Origin: Micromonospora craniellae
GTDB lineage: Bacteria; Actinomycetota; Actinomycetes; Mycobacteriales; Micromonosporaceae
Assembly: GCF_014764405.1 (NCBI RefSeq)
Contig: NZ_CP061725.1
Coordinates: 496,001 to 560,000, forward strand
Reading direction: 5' to 3'
Length of the DNA stretch: 64,000 bases
Numbering within the stretch: position 1 is the first letter of the stretch; each line of letters opens with the position of its first letter. This document shows positions 19,919 through 28,600 of this stretch, one piece after another. Below the pieces are notes generated by a model, which did no database searches, was not told the DNA's origin, and was given only the letters and a program-made list of their open reading frames with translations. The translations under genes were made by a program, and so were the position numbers.

Positions 19919-20442
19919 CTCGCTCCTCCTCGTCTCGCCCGATCCGCCGCGACGGCCAGCTTGGACCGGCTACCGCCCCGCCACACGTGGCAGATGGCCA
20001 GCGCGAGGGCGTCCGCGGCGTCGGCCGGGCGCGGCGGCTCGGGCAGCCGCAGCAGCCGGGTGACCATCGCCGTGATCTGCGCCTTGTCCGCCTTCCCGGA
20101 GCCGGTCACCGCCGCCTTCACCTCGCTCGGGGTGTAGGTCTGCACCGGCAGCCCGGCGCGCGCACCGGCGAGCACGGCGATCCCGCTGGCCTGCGCGGTG
20201 CCCATCACCGTACTCACGTTGTGCTGGCTGAACACCCGCTCCACGGCCACGCTGTCCGGCCGGTGCTCGGCGACCAGCTCGGTCAACGAGCGGTCCAGGT
20301 GCAGCAGGCGCGCGGGCAGCTCGTCACCGTGATCGGTGTAGACGACGTAGTAGGCGATCAGCGTGCAGGGCCGTCCGGGCGCCCCCTCGACCACGCCGAC
20401 CCCGCATCGGGTCAGCCCCGGGTCGACGCCGAGCACCCGCAC
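19915..20442 (-). CDS. ruvC: Crossover junction endodeoxyribonuclease RuvC
   Basis: Resolves Holliday junctions with RuvAB. 175 residues. The four acidic catalytic residues are visible: Asp7 in VLGVDPGLTR, Glu68 in VAVERVF, and Asp141 and Asp144 in PADAADALALA. GTG 20442 is preceded by GGAGGAGG and places Asp7 at the family's usual position. First gene of the ruvCAB operon. A candidate LexA box lies 28 bp upstream. In most actinobacteria yebC is close upstream; here it is 24.7 kb away. Confidence 0.96.
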   Translation of the reverse strand: MRVLGVDPGLTRCGVGVVEGAPGRPCTLIAYYVVYTDHGDELPARLLHLDRSLTELVAEHRPDSVAVERVFSQHNVSTVMGTAQASGIAVLAGARAGLPVQTYTPSEVKAAVTGSGKADKAQITAMVTRLLRLPEPPRPADAADALALAICHVWRGGSRSKLAVAADRARRGGAR

Positions 20443-20469
20443 GCCGCCTCCTCCCCGACCGCCGCCTGC

Positions 20470-20485
20470 CAGTACGTGTGTTCGA
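20470..20485 (-). promoter_or_regulatory. Candidate LexA (SOS) box upstream of ruvC
   Basis: On the minus strand TCGAACACACGTACTG matches the Gram-positive/mycobacterial LexA consensus (CGAAC-N4-GTTC type) at about 9 of 12 key positions, with one half perfect. It ends 28 bp before the ruvC start. LexA control of ruvCAB is established in mycobacteria; here it is inferred. Confidence 0.55.
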
Positions 20486-20796
20486 CACCCTACCGACGCC
20501 GTCAGCAGGCCGCGCCCCGGGACACGCCCGGTCGGACGCCCCGTGTCACTTCGGCGCCGGCAGCTTCCGCCGTACGCTTCGACCGCCGTCACCTCGCACT
20601 GCTGCGGGCGCCGTGCGCGCTGATCCGACCGGCCCCGCCCGGGCGGCATTCACTCGCCCCCGATCACCCCTGCGCCCGACATCAGCGCACACCGATATAC
20701 ACAGTTCACCGATGCTGCTTGTCGGTCTTCGACGCCGCCCGGTGTGCCGACCCGCCGCACCGACCCGTGATCCGGGGGACGCGTCCCGGCCCCGCC
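20486..20796. other. Intergenic region between ruvC and the TetR gene
   Basis: About 310 bp upstream of ruvC and downstream of the TetR-family gene. No convincing gene, RNA or repeat is seen. A less GC-rich patch (ACCGATATACACAGTTCACC, around 20689-20711) may belong to a promoter. Confidence 0.5.
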
Positions 20797-21396
20797 TCAG
20801 CGGGCGGCGATACCGGCCAGCACCTGATCGACGACCTTCTCCGGAAGGGTCGTCGCGTCGAGGTCCGGGTTCCAGTTCATCACCCGCTGGATGAGCATCG
20901 GGCCGGTGAGCATGGCCATGGCCACCTCGATGTCGAGGTCGGCGCGGAGCTCACCGTCGTGTACGCCGCGTCGCAGCACCTCCCGCATCACCGCCCGGCG
21001 CGGCCCGATGATGTTCTGGTAGAGCGCGTACTGCTCGGGGTCGCGTTTCACCACCGGCACCAGACACGGCATGATCTTCGCGGCCCGTGGGTCGATGTGC
21101 TGCCCGATCGCGCTGACCAGCGTGATCAGGTCCTCCCGGACGGACCGGCCGGCCGGCTGCGGCGGATCGCCCTTGAGCGTCCGCAGCGCGTCATGCAGCA
21201 GCGCGTTCTTGCCCGGCCAACGACGGTAGATGGTGGCCTTGCCGACCCCGGCCCGAGCGGCGATCGCCTCCACCGAGATCGTCTCGATCGTGCTGCCCTC
21301 CGCCAGCAGATCGAGGGTGGCCTCGACGATGGCCTCGTCCGCGCGGACGCTCCGCGGCCGCCCGGGCGGTCGCGGGGCGTCCGTACCGCTAGTCAT
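20797..21396 (-). CDS. TetR-family transcriptional regulator
   Basis: Repressor of 199 residues. N-terminal TetR helix-turn-helix at about 15-62: ADEAIVEATLDLLAEGSTIETIS, then IAARAGVGKATIYRRWPGKNALLHDAL. The rest is a helical ligand-binding domain of TetR_C type (IGPRRAVMREVLRRGVHDGEL). Starts 19 bp after the stop of a DHA2-type efflux gene on the same strand, so the two form an operon and the regulator probably represses the pump. The ligand is unknown. Confidence 0.9.
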   Translation of the reverse strand: MTSGTDAPRPPGRPRSVRADEAIVEATLDLLAEGSTIETISVEAIAARAGVGKATIYRRWPGKNALLHDALRTLKGDPPQPAGRSVREDLITLVSAIGQHIDPRAAKIMPCLVPVVKRDPEQYALYQNIIGPRRAVMREVLRRGVHDGELRADLDIEVAMAMLTGPMLIQRVMNWNPDLDATTLPEKVVDQVLAGIAAR

Positions 21397-21415
21397 GCCC
21401 GCATTGTTCCTGACA

Positions 21416-22978
21416 TCAGGGAGCACCGGCCAACTCGGGCTCGTCGACGGGTGCCGGTGCTCCGGCATCGGCCCGTCCCGGCATCCAGCGCAGCGCCACC
21501 GCGACACCGGCCGCCGCGACCAGCGCGGCCAGCACCGCCGACCAGTGCATGGCCGAGACGAAGGCGTCGTCGGCCGCCGAGATCACCTGCGGCGCCGCCG
21601 GCCCGAGCTGACCTGCCACACCGTACGCACCGGAGATCGACTCTCCGGCCGTCGCCCGTACCCCCTCCGGCAGGTCCGCCACCGCCGGGGCGATGCCGGT
21701 GCGATAGCCAGCGGCCAGCACCGAGCCGATCACCGCCACCCCGAGCGCGGCGGCCACCTGGCGAATGGTGTTGCTGACGGCGGAGCCGACGCCCGCCTTC
21801 TCCCGGGGCAACGCCGACATGATCGACTCGGTGGCCGGCGGCATGATGTTGGCCATTCCGGTGCCCTGCAGGAAGAAGACGACCAGCACCACCCAGATCG
21901 GCGTGGCGGCGTCGACGAAGGCGAACGCGCCCAGCGACACCGTGGTCAGCACCAGTCCCAGCGCCGAGACCGCCCGCGCGCCGTACCGGCGGACCATGGT
22001 GGCGCTGCGCGGCGCGAAGACCAGTTGGGCCACCGCGAACGGCAGGAAGAGCAGGCCGGTCTGCAACGGGCTGTAGCCGCGTACCAGTTGCAGGTAGAAC
22101 GAGCTGAAGAACATCACGCCCATGGCGGCGAAGAACACCAGCCCGATCATCGCCACCGGCGCGGCGAACCGCGGCACCCGGAACAGGCGTACGTCCAGCG
22201 ACGGATGATCGCTGCGGCGCTCGTACGCGACGAACCAGGCCAGCACCGCCAGGCCGCCGAGAATCGTGGCCCAGACCAGCGGGCGGCCGAAGCCATGCTC
22301 ACCACCGTCGATGATGCCGAAGGTCAGGCTCACCAGACCGACCACCGAGAGCATGACACCGACCACGTCGACGCGCCCCGGCGACGGATCCCGCGACTCG
22401 GGCACCAGCAGCGCCACCAGGATCACGCCGAGCACCGTCACCGGCACGTTGATCAGAAAGACCGAGCCCCACCAGAAGTGCTCCAGCAGCAGACCACCGA
22501 GCACCGGGCCGATCGCCACCGCCAGACCCACCGCGCCGGCCCAGATGCCGATGGCCCGTCCCCGTTCCCTCGGGTCGAAGACGTTCGAGATGATCGACAG
22601 GGTCGCCGGCATGATGGCCGCGCCGCCGACCCCCATCAGCGCGCGGGCCGCGATGAGCTGGACCGGGCTCTGCGCGTACGCCGAGAGCAGCGAGGCCAGT
22701 CCGAAGAGGACCAGCCCGATCAGCAGCATCCGTCGTCGACCGGCCCGGTCACCCCACACGCCGAAGGTGAACAGCAACCCGGCGAAGACCAGCGTGTACG
22801 AGTTGATCGACCACTCCAGTTCGCCCTGGGTAGCCCCGAGCCCGTGCACCGGATCGGCAAGCGTACGCAGCGCGACGTTGAGGATCGTGTTGTCCAGGAC
22901 GACCACGAGCAGGCTGATGACCAGCACTGCGAGGATCGCCCATCGCCTCGCGTGTCCGGTGTTCTCGTTCGGCTGCAT
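21416..22978 (-). CDS. DHA2-family (EmrB/QacA-like) MFS drug:H+ antiporter
   Basis: Multidrug-type exporter of 520 residues with about 14 hydrophobic helices. Motif C-like VLDNTILNVAL in helix 1, loop 2-3 GVWGDRAGRRRM, and the antiporter motif near GGAAIMPATLSII are visible. The C-terminal Ala/Pro-rich tail follows the last helix. ATG 22978 is chosen (GGGGG before it); an in-frame start at 23020 would add 14 hydrophilic residues. Forms an operon with the TetR gene downstream. Substrate unknown. Confidence 0.9.
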   Translation of the reverse strand: MQPNENTGHARRWAILAVLVISLLVVVLDNTILNVALRTLADPVHGLGATQGELEWSINSYTLVFAGLLFTFGVWGDRAGRRRMLLIGLVLFGLASLLSAYAQSPVQLIAARALMGVGGAAIMPATLSIISNVFDPRERGRAIGIWAGAVGLAVAIGPVLGGLLLEHFWWGSVFLINVPVTVLGVILVALLVPESRDPSPGRVDVVGVMLSVVGLVSLTFGIIDGGEHGFGRPLVWATILGGLAVLAWFVAYERRSDHPSLDVRLFRVPRFAAPVAMIGLVFFAAMGVMFFSSFYLQLVRGYSPLQTGLLFLPFAVAQLVFAPRSATMVRRYGARAVSALGLVLTTVSLGAFAFVDAATPIWVVLVVFFLQGTGMANIMPPATESIMSALPREKAGVGSAVSNTIRQVAAALGVAVIGSVLAAGYRTGIAPAVADLPEGVRATAGESISGAYGVAGQLGPAAPQVISAADDAFVSAMHWSAVLAALVAAAGVAVALRWMPGRADAGAPAPVDEPELAGAP

Positions 22979-23130
22979 CCCCCGACACCCTTCACATTTC
23001 GATACGGCTGAGTACCGCAATCATCCCGAGCCTAGGCCGACCAATTCCGATACGAAACCGATCCGTATTCATTGTGACCCCCGTCACCGCCGCCAACCCC
23101 GCCCGCCACTCCAGCAGCTCGCGGTCCGCA

Positions 23131-23185
23131 TGCAAGGAGGGGACCCCTCCTTGCATGAGGCGTTAGTAGGGGACCCCTCCTTGCA
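23131..23185 (+). repeat. Family-A palindromic repeat, copy 3
   Basis: TGCAAGGAGGGGACCCC...GGGGACCCCTCCTTGCA around the conserved centre ATGAGGCGTTAG. A diverged but nearly symmetric member of the family seen at 6788 and 24383. A truncated extra arm (GCAAGCAGGGGTCCCCTCTTAACA region) lies at 23212-23236. Confidence 0.82.
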
Positions 23186-23266
23186 CCCACCCGCCCTACC
23201 GCCGGGCCGGCATGCAAGCAGGGGTCCCCTCTTAACATCTCGACGCGCGGCCCCGGGGAGAAGTGA

Positions 23267-23318
23267 GGAGGTGGGTGGATTTGTTGTCGCTATGGCAGCA
23301 ACAAATCCACCCACCTCC
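23267..23318. repeat. Perfect 20-bp-arm hairpin element (family C)
   Basis: Arms at 23267-23286 and 23299-23318 are perfectly complementary around a 12-base loop. The arm begins GGAGGTGGGTGGATTTG. It is more AT-rich and longer than a normal terminator, so it looks like a REP- or MITE-type unit rather than a simple terminator. Confidence 0.8.
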
Positions 23319-23661
23319 GGCGAGCCCGCCTGGACCCGTGCCACCAGATGCCGAATATGGGCCATTTGTCCGCCCTGAACGTGGCGGTTCCGGAATTCTC
23401 GGCGGCCTGGCGTCGTTGTAACGAAGACCGGCCGCCTCCAGCACACCCGCCCGACCGCGAGAGCGTCGGCACACCCGCGTGAGCCCTAACCCCCACCGGG
23501 AATGACCCGCCCCCACCGGTCGTTACACCTTTACCCGGCACCGCGAGCGGCCACCACACCCCGCCAACCCGGGCCACACCATCCCCCGAGAACCACCCCA
23601 GCGCCAGACGGCGTCGGCACCGCATCCCCCGCAGCGCCCCACCCCCGAATGGAGCTACCCC

Positions 23662-24249
23662 ATGAACACCATGCTGCGCAACAGCGTCCTAGCCATCGCC
23701 GGACTCACCGTCGCGGGCGGCCTCGCCGCCGGCCCCCTCAACCACACCACCACCGACACCACCCCGACCAACCCCATCACCGCCGCCGTCCAGACCGACA
23801 AACCCGACACCGGCACACTCATCCCGCACGGCGTCCAAGGCACCCAATCCCACATCAACCTGAACGACGAGCAGATCGACAACGCCAAGGCCATCATCGC
23901 CGCCACCAAGAAGGCCGACATGAACGAACGCGCCGCCGTCATCGCCATCGGCACCGCCTTCCAAGAGTCCAAGCTGGAAAACCTCGGCCATCTCGGCGCC
24001 CGCAACGACCACGACTCACAAGGCCTGTTCCAACAACGCCCGTCCAGTGGGTGGGGCACCGTCGAACAGATCACCGACCCCGAATACTCCACCCTCGCCT
24101 TCCTCAAGGGCCTCAACCAGGTCGACGGCTGGCAGGACATGCCCCTCACCGTCGCCGCCCAAACCGTACAGGTCTCCGCATTCCCCAACCACTACGCCCA
24201 GTGGGAACAGCAAGCCGCCGACCTCGTCGCCACACACTGGAACAACTGA
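23662..24249 (+). CDS. Secreted lysozyme/transglycosylase-like protein
   Basis: 195 residues, probably exported: signal segment about 1-28 (LRNSVLAIAGLTVAGGLAAG). A Thr/Asn/Pro-rich linker leads to a domain (about 70-190) with IGTAFQESKLENL, SQGLFQQRPSSGWGT, LNQVDGWQDMPLTVAAQ and SAFPNHYAQWE. These match the lysozyme-like domain of actinobacterial secreted wall hydrolases often paired with NlpC/P60, the Glu in AFQES being the likely catalytic acid. Codon use differs from neighbours: about half of the Gln codons are CAA and the sense strand is far richer in C than G, which suggests transfer from a phage or plasmid (inference). Confidence 0.72.
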   Translation: MNTMLRNSVLAIAGLTVAGGLAAGPLNHTTTDTTPTNPITAAVQTDKPDTGTLIPHGVQGTQSHINLNDEQIDNAKAIIAATKKADMNERAAVIAIGTAFQESKLENLGHLGARNDHDSQGLFQQRPSSGWGTVEQITDPEYSTLAFLKGLNQVDGWQDMPLTVAAQTVQVSAFPNHYAQWEQQAADLVATHWNN

Positions 24250-24382
24250 CCCACCAACCCCACCACCAGCAACAACACCCCACACCACCACCACGACGGC
24301 CGGCACCCCACCCGGGGCACCGGCCGCCACCACACCACCAACCCCCACCCGCAAGCACCGCGATACCCGCAAGCGACGCGCG

Positions 24383-24437
24383 TTAGAAAGGGTCCCCTGC
24401 TATGCACCAGGCGATAGCAGGGGACCCTTCCTTACAT
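24383..24437 (+). repeat. Family-A palindromic repeat, copy 4
   Basis: GTTAGAAAGGGTCCCCTGC...GGGGACCCTTCCTTACA with centre CACCAGGCGATAG. The TTA at 24432-24434 inside its right end is the stop codon (TAA) of the minus-strand aminotransferase. Confidence 0.88.
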
Positions 24438-25466
24438 CAGGGCGTGGAGGGCGAGGTCGACGTCCTCGGGGGTGGTGTAGAGGTGGAACGAGGCGCGGAC
24501 CCGACCGGCCCGGACGGCTGCCCGCACCCCGGCCCGTTCCAGCTTGTGCTGCGCGTCGGGCACCTCGACGGTGACGATCGCGCTGTCGCCGGGCGGTCGG
24601 CCCAGGCCGGCGAGGAACCGGTTGGCCAGCGCCACGTTGTGCGCGTGCACGGTCGACACCCCGATCTCCAGCAGCAGTCCCAGCGCCGGAGCCGCACCGA
24701 CCCAGTTGAACCAGGACGGCGAGATGTCGAACCGGCGGGCGTCGTCGGCGAGCCGCAGCGGCGGCCCGTAGTACGAGGCGTGCGGGTCACTGCCCGCGTA
24801 CCAACCGGCGGCGTCGGGCCGCAGCCGCTCCCGTAGGGCCGGATCGAGGTACGCGAACCCGGTGCCCCGGGGACCCATCAGCCACTTGTATCCGCCGGCC
24901 ACGACCACGTCGGCCCGGCTCGCGTCGAACGGCAGCCAGCCGCACGCCTGGGTGGCGTCCACCGCGACGAACGCGCCGTGGGCCCGGGCCGCCGCGACGA
25001 TCTCGTCGTACGCGGCCACCGTCCCGTCGGCGGACTGCACCAGGCTGAACGCCACCAGGTCGGTGTCGGAGTCGATCGCGTCGACCAGCCCGTCCAGCGG
25101 CACGGTGCGTACCTGCACGCCCCGCTCCTCCTGCACCAGCCAGGGGAAGAGGTTGGAGGTGAACTCGACCTCGGGGACGACCACCCGCGCCCCGGCGGGC
25201 AGTGCGGCGGCGACCGGGGCCAGCATCTGGGAGACGACCGCACCGACCGACACGTCGGCCACCGGTACGCCGACCAGCTTGGCGAACGCGGCCCGGGACC
25301 GGTCGGTCGTCTCGCTCCAACCCTCCCAGGAGCCGCGTCCGGCCCGCCACGCCGCGAGCGCGTCCTGCAACGCCTCCCAGGCCGGGTCCGGCGGCAGCCC
25401 GTAGCTGGCGGTGTTCAGCCAACCGGGCTGTGGTTGCCACAGTTTCTGCGCCTGTTCCAGTTCCAC
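24432..25466 (-). CDS. Aminotransferase class V-fold PLP-dependent enzyme
   Basis: Fold-type I PLP enzyme of 344 residues, of the NifS/CsdA/isopenicillin-N-epimerase-like group. The PLP lysine is in VVVAGGYKWLMGPRGTGFAY near residue 195; the preceding VDATQACGWLPFD gives the Asp that holds the pyridine nitrogen and the His/Gln region. There is no conserved catalytic Cys loop of a desulfurase, so it is more likely an aminotransferase or epimerase; reaction unknown. The last two codons and the stop lie inside palindromic repeat copy 4, and the C-terminus may have been altered by it. Confidence 0.87.
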   Translation of the reverse strand: MELEQAQKLWQPQPGWLNTASYGLPPDPAWEALQDALAAWRAGRGSWEGWSETTDRSRAAFAKLVGVPVADVSVGAVVSQMLAPVAAALPAGARVVVPEVEFTSNLFPWLVQEERGVQVRTVPLDGLVDAIDSDTDLVAFSLVQSADGTVAAYDEIVAAARAHGAFVAVDATQACGWLPFDASRADVVVAGGYKWLMGPRGTGFAYLDPALRERLRPDAAGWYAGSDPHASYYGPPLRLADDARRFDISPSWFNWVGAAPALGLLLEIGVSTVHAHNVALANRFLAGLGRPPGDSAIVTVEVPDAQHKLERAGVRAAVRAGRVRASFHLYTTPEDVDLALHALM

Positions 25467-25524
25467 GCCCCGACGCTAACCCTCGACACACCCACTACCC
25501 AGCGCCAATCCTCGCCCGCTGGCT

Positions 25525-25637
25525 TCCGAAACCCCAGGCATCCGAAACCCCAGGCTGCCGAAACCCTCGGCGTCCGAAGCCGCCAGCATCCGAAACCCCC
25601 GACATCCGGAGCCGCCGGGCGTCCCGGAGCCGCCGAG
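25525..25637. repeat. Tandem array of about seven 16-bp units
   Basis: Units start with TCCGAAACC or TCC(C)GGAGCC at 25525, 25541, 25557, 25573, 25589, 25605 and 25622, an almost exact 16-bp period; the first two are nearly identical and later ones diverge. The array lies between the dnaE1 stop and the aminotransferase start. Sixteen is not a multiple of three, so it is not a peptide repeat; no spacers, so not CRISPR. Confidence 0.85.
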
Positions 25638-25658
25638 CACCCGAGCACCCGAGCAGGG

Positions 25659-28600
25659 TCAGCTCACGTTGGCGGGGCCGAGGACGCTCTTGAGGTCACC
25701 CATCAGGGCGGTGGTCGGGGCGACGCGGAACAGGCCCAGTCGCCAGGTCTCGACGCGGCCGCTGCGGTGCAGCTTCACGTGCACCTCGGTGTCGCCGGGA
25801 TGCAGCAGCAGGGTCTCCTTGAGCCGGTCGGCGAGCGGTGGCGTGAGCCGGTTGACCGGGATCGTCAGGGTGACCGGTTTGCTCGCCGGGTTGCTGCTGA
25901 CGTCCGGCAACTGCATGTCCATCGCCATGATGCGGGGGGTGTCGTCGCGCCGGTCGATCCGGCCCTTGACCACCACGATGGCGTCCTCGGCGATGTACTG
26001 CCCGATCACCTCGTAGGTGTTCGGGAAGAACAGCGCCTCCACCCCGCCGGCGAGGTCCTCCAGGGTCGCCGAGGCCCACGCCCGCCCCTGCTTGGTGACC
26101 CGACGTTGCACACCGGAGAGGATGCCGGCGAGGGTGACCACCGCGCCGTCGGGCACGGTGCCCTCCTCGGACAGGGTGGCGATGGTGCAGTCGGCCGCCG
26201 CGTTCAGCACGTGCTCCAGACCGAACAGCGGGTGGTCGGAGACGTACAGGCCGAGCATCTCGCGTTCGAACGCGAGCTTGTCGCGCTTGTCCCACTCGCC
26301 GTCGCTGATGACGGGCATGACCGTGGTGGTGGTCGCCGTCTCGGTGTCGCCGAAGCCCGAACCGAAGAGGTCGTACTGGCCGACGGCCTCCTTGCGTTTG
26401 ACGTCGGCGTACGCGTCGATGGCGTCGGCGTGCACGGTGAGCAGCGCCTTGCGCGAATGCTTGAGCGAGTCGAACGCCCCGGCCTTGATCAGCGATTCGA
26501 TGGTCTTCTTGTTGCAGACCACCGCGTCCACCTTGGACAGGAAGTCGTAGAAGTCGGCGTACTCGCTCTTCTCGTCGCGGCACCGCATGATCGACGCCAC
26601 CACGTTGGCGCCGACGTTGCGGATCGCGCCGAGGCCGAAGCGGATCTCCTTGCCGACCGGGGTGAACGGCCCGGCGGAGGTGTTCACGTCCGGCGGCAGC
26701 ACCTGGATGCCCATCCGGCGGCACTCCGACAGGTACATGGCCATCTTGTCCTTGTCGTCGCCGACGGAGGTCAGCAGCGCCGCCATGTACTCGGCCGGGT
26801 AGTGCGCCTTCAGGTACGCCGTCCAGTACGACACCAGCCCGTACGCGGCGGAGTGTGCCTTGTTGAAGGCGTACCCGGCGAACGGGACCAGCACGTCCCA
26901 GACCTTCTGGGTGGCCTCGTCGGAGTAGCCGTGTTCACGGCAGCCGTCGCGGAACGGGCCGAACTCCTTGTCGAGGATCTCCTTCTTCTTCTTGCCCATC
27001 GCCCGGCGCAGCAGGTCGGCCTGACCGAGCGTGTAGCCGGCGAGGATCTGCGCGGCGCGCTGCACCTGCTCCTGATAGACGATCAGGCCGTAGGTGGGGG
27101 CGAGGATCTCCCGCAGCGGCTCCTCCAGCTCCGGGTGGATCGGGGTGATCTCCTGGAGGCCGTTCTTGCGCAGCGCGTAGTTGGTGTGCGAGTCCACGCC
27201 CATCGGACCGGGACGGTACAGCGCCAGGACGGCGGAGATGTCCTCGAAGTTGTCCGGCTTCATCATCCGCAGCAGCGACCGCATCGGCCCGCCGTCGAGC
27301 TGGAACACGCCCAGGGTGTCGCCCCGGGCCAGCAGCTCGTACGCGGCCTTGTCGTCCAGCGGCAGGGCCAGCAGGTCCAGCTCCTTGCCGTGGTTGAGCT
27401 CGATGTTCTTCACCGCGTCGTCGATGATGGTGAGGTTCCGCAGGCCGAGGAAGTCCATCTTCAACAGCCCGAGCGACTCGCACGTCGGGTAGTCGAACTG
27501 GGTGATGATCACCCCGTCGGAGTCCCGGCGCATCAGCGGGATGTGGTCGACGATCGGCTCGGCGGACATGATCACGCCGGCCGCGTGCACACCGGTCTGC
27601 CGGATCAGCCCCTCGATGCCCCGGGCGGTGTCGATGACCTTCTTGACGTCGGCCTCGGACTCGTACATGCCCCGGATCTCGCCGGCCTCGGCGTACCGGG
27701 GGTGCTTCGGATCGAAGATGCCCTCGAGCGGGATGTCCTTGCCCATCACGGCCGGCGGCATGGCCTTGGTGATCCGGTCACCGACCGCGTACGGGTAGCC
27801 GAGCACCCGCGCCGAGTCCTTGATCGCGGCCTTCGCCTTGATCGTGCCGAAGGTGGCGATCTGCGCGACCTTGTCCTCACCCCACTTGTCGGTGACGTAC
27901 TTGATCACCTCACCGCGCCGACGCTCATCGAAGTCGATGTCGACATCGGGCATGGAGACGCGCTCGGGGTTCAGGAACCGCTCGAAGATCAGCCCGTGCG
28001 GGATCGGGTCCAGGTCGGTGATGCCCATCGCGTACGCGACCAGCGAACCGGCCGCCGAGCCTCGGCCGGGACCGACCGCGATGCCCTGGTTCTTGGCCCA
28101 CTGGATGAAGTCGGCGACCACGAGGAAGTACGACGGGAAGCCCATCTGGATGATGACGCCCAGCTCGTACTCGGCCTGCACGACGTGGCCCTCGGGGATG
28201 CCCTGCGGGTAGCGACGGGCCAGGCCGGCGAAGGTCTCCTTGCGGAACCACGACTCCTCGGTCTCGCCCTCGGGCACCGGGAAGCGCGGCATCAGGTTGC
28301 GGAACTCGAACATCCCGGCCGGGTCGACCCGCTCGGCCACCAGCAGCGTGTTGCGGCAGCCCTCCAGCCAGACGTCGGAGCCGTCCACGCCGCGCATCTC
28401 GTCGGCGGACTTGATGTAGTAGCCGCTGCCGCCGAACTTGAACCGGTTCGGGTCGGCGACGTTGCTGCCGGTCTGCACGCAGAGCAGCACGTCGTGCGCC
28501 TCGGACTGCGCCTCGTGGGTGTAGTGCGAGTCGTTGGTGACCACCGGCGGGATGTTCAGCTTGCGGCCGATCTCCACCAGCCCGTCCCGGACCTTCTTCT

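Larger units (their letters stand above)
22979..23661. other. Repeat-rich intergenic region between the MFS pump and the lysozyme-like gene
   Basis: 683 bp without a convincing gene. It holds family-A repeat material (23131-23185 and a half copy at 23212-23236), a perfect 20-bp-arm hairpin (23267-23318), and about 340 bp leading to the start at 23662. The last 200 bp are strongly C-rich on the plus strand. No riboswitch could be recognised. Confidence 0.7.

Noticed and set aside
23321..23661. Possible c-di-AMP (ydaO) riboswitch before the lysozyme-like gene
   Set aside because: Such riboswitches often precede secreted wall hydrolases, but I could not find the conserved core; only C-rich spacer and GC hairpins are visible.
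25525..25637. CRISPR array
   Set aside because: Units are 16 bp and directly adjacent, without spacers, and no cas genes are present.
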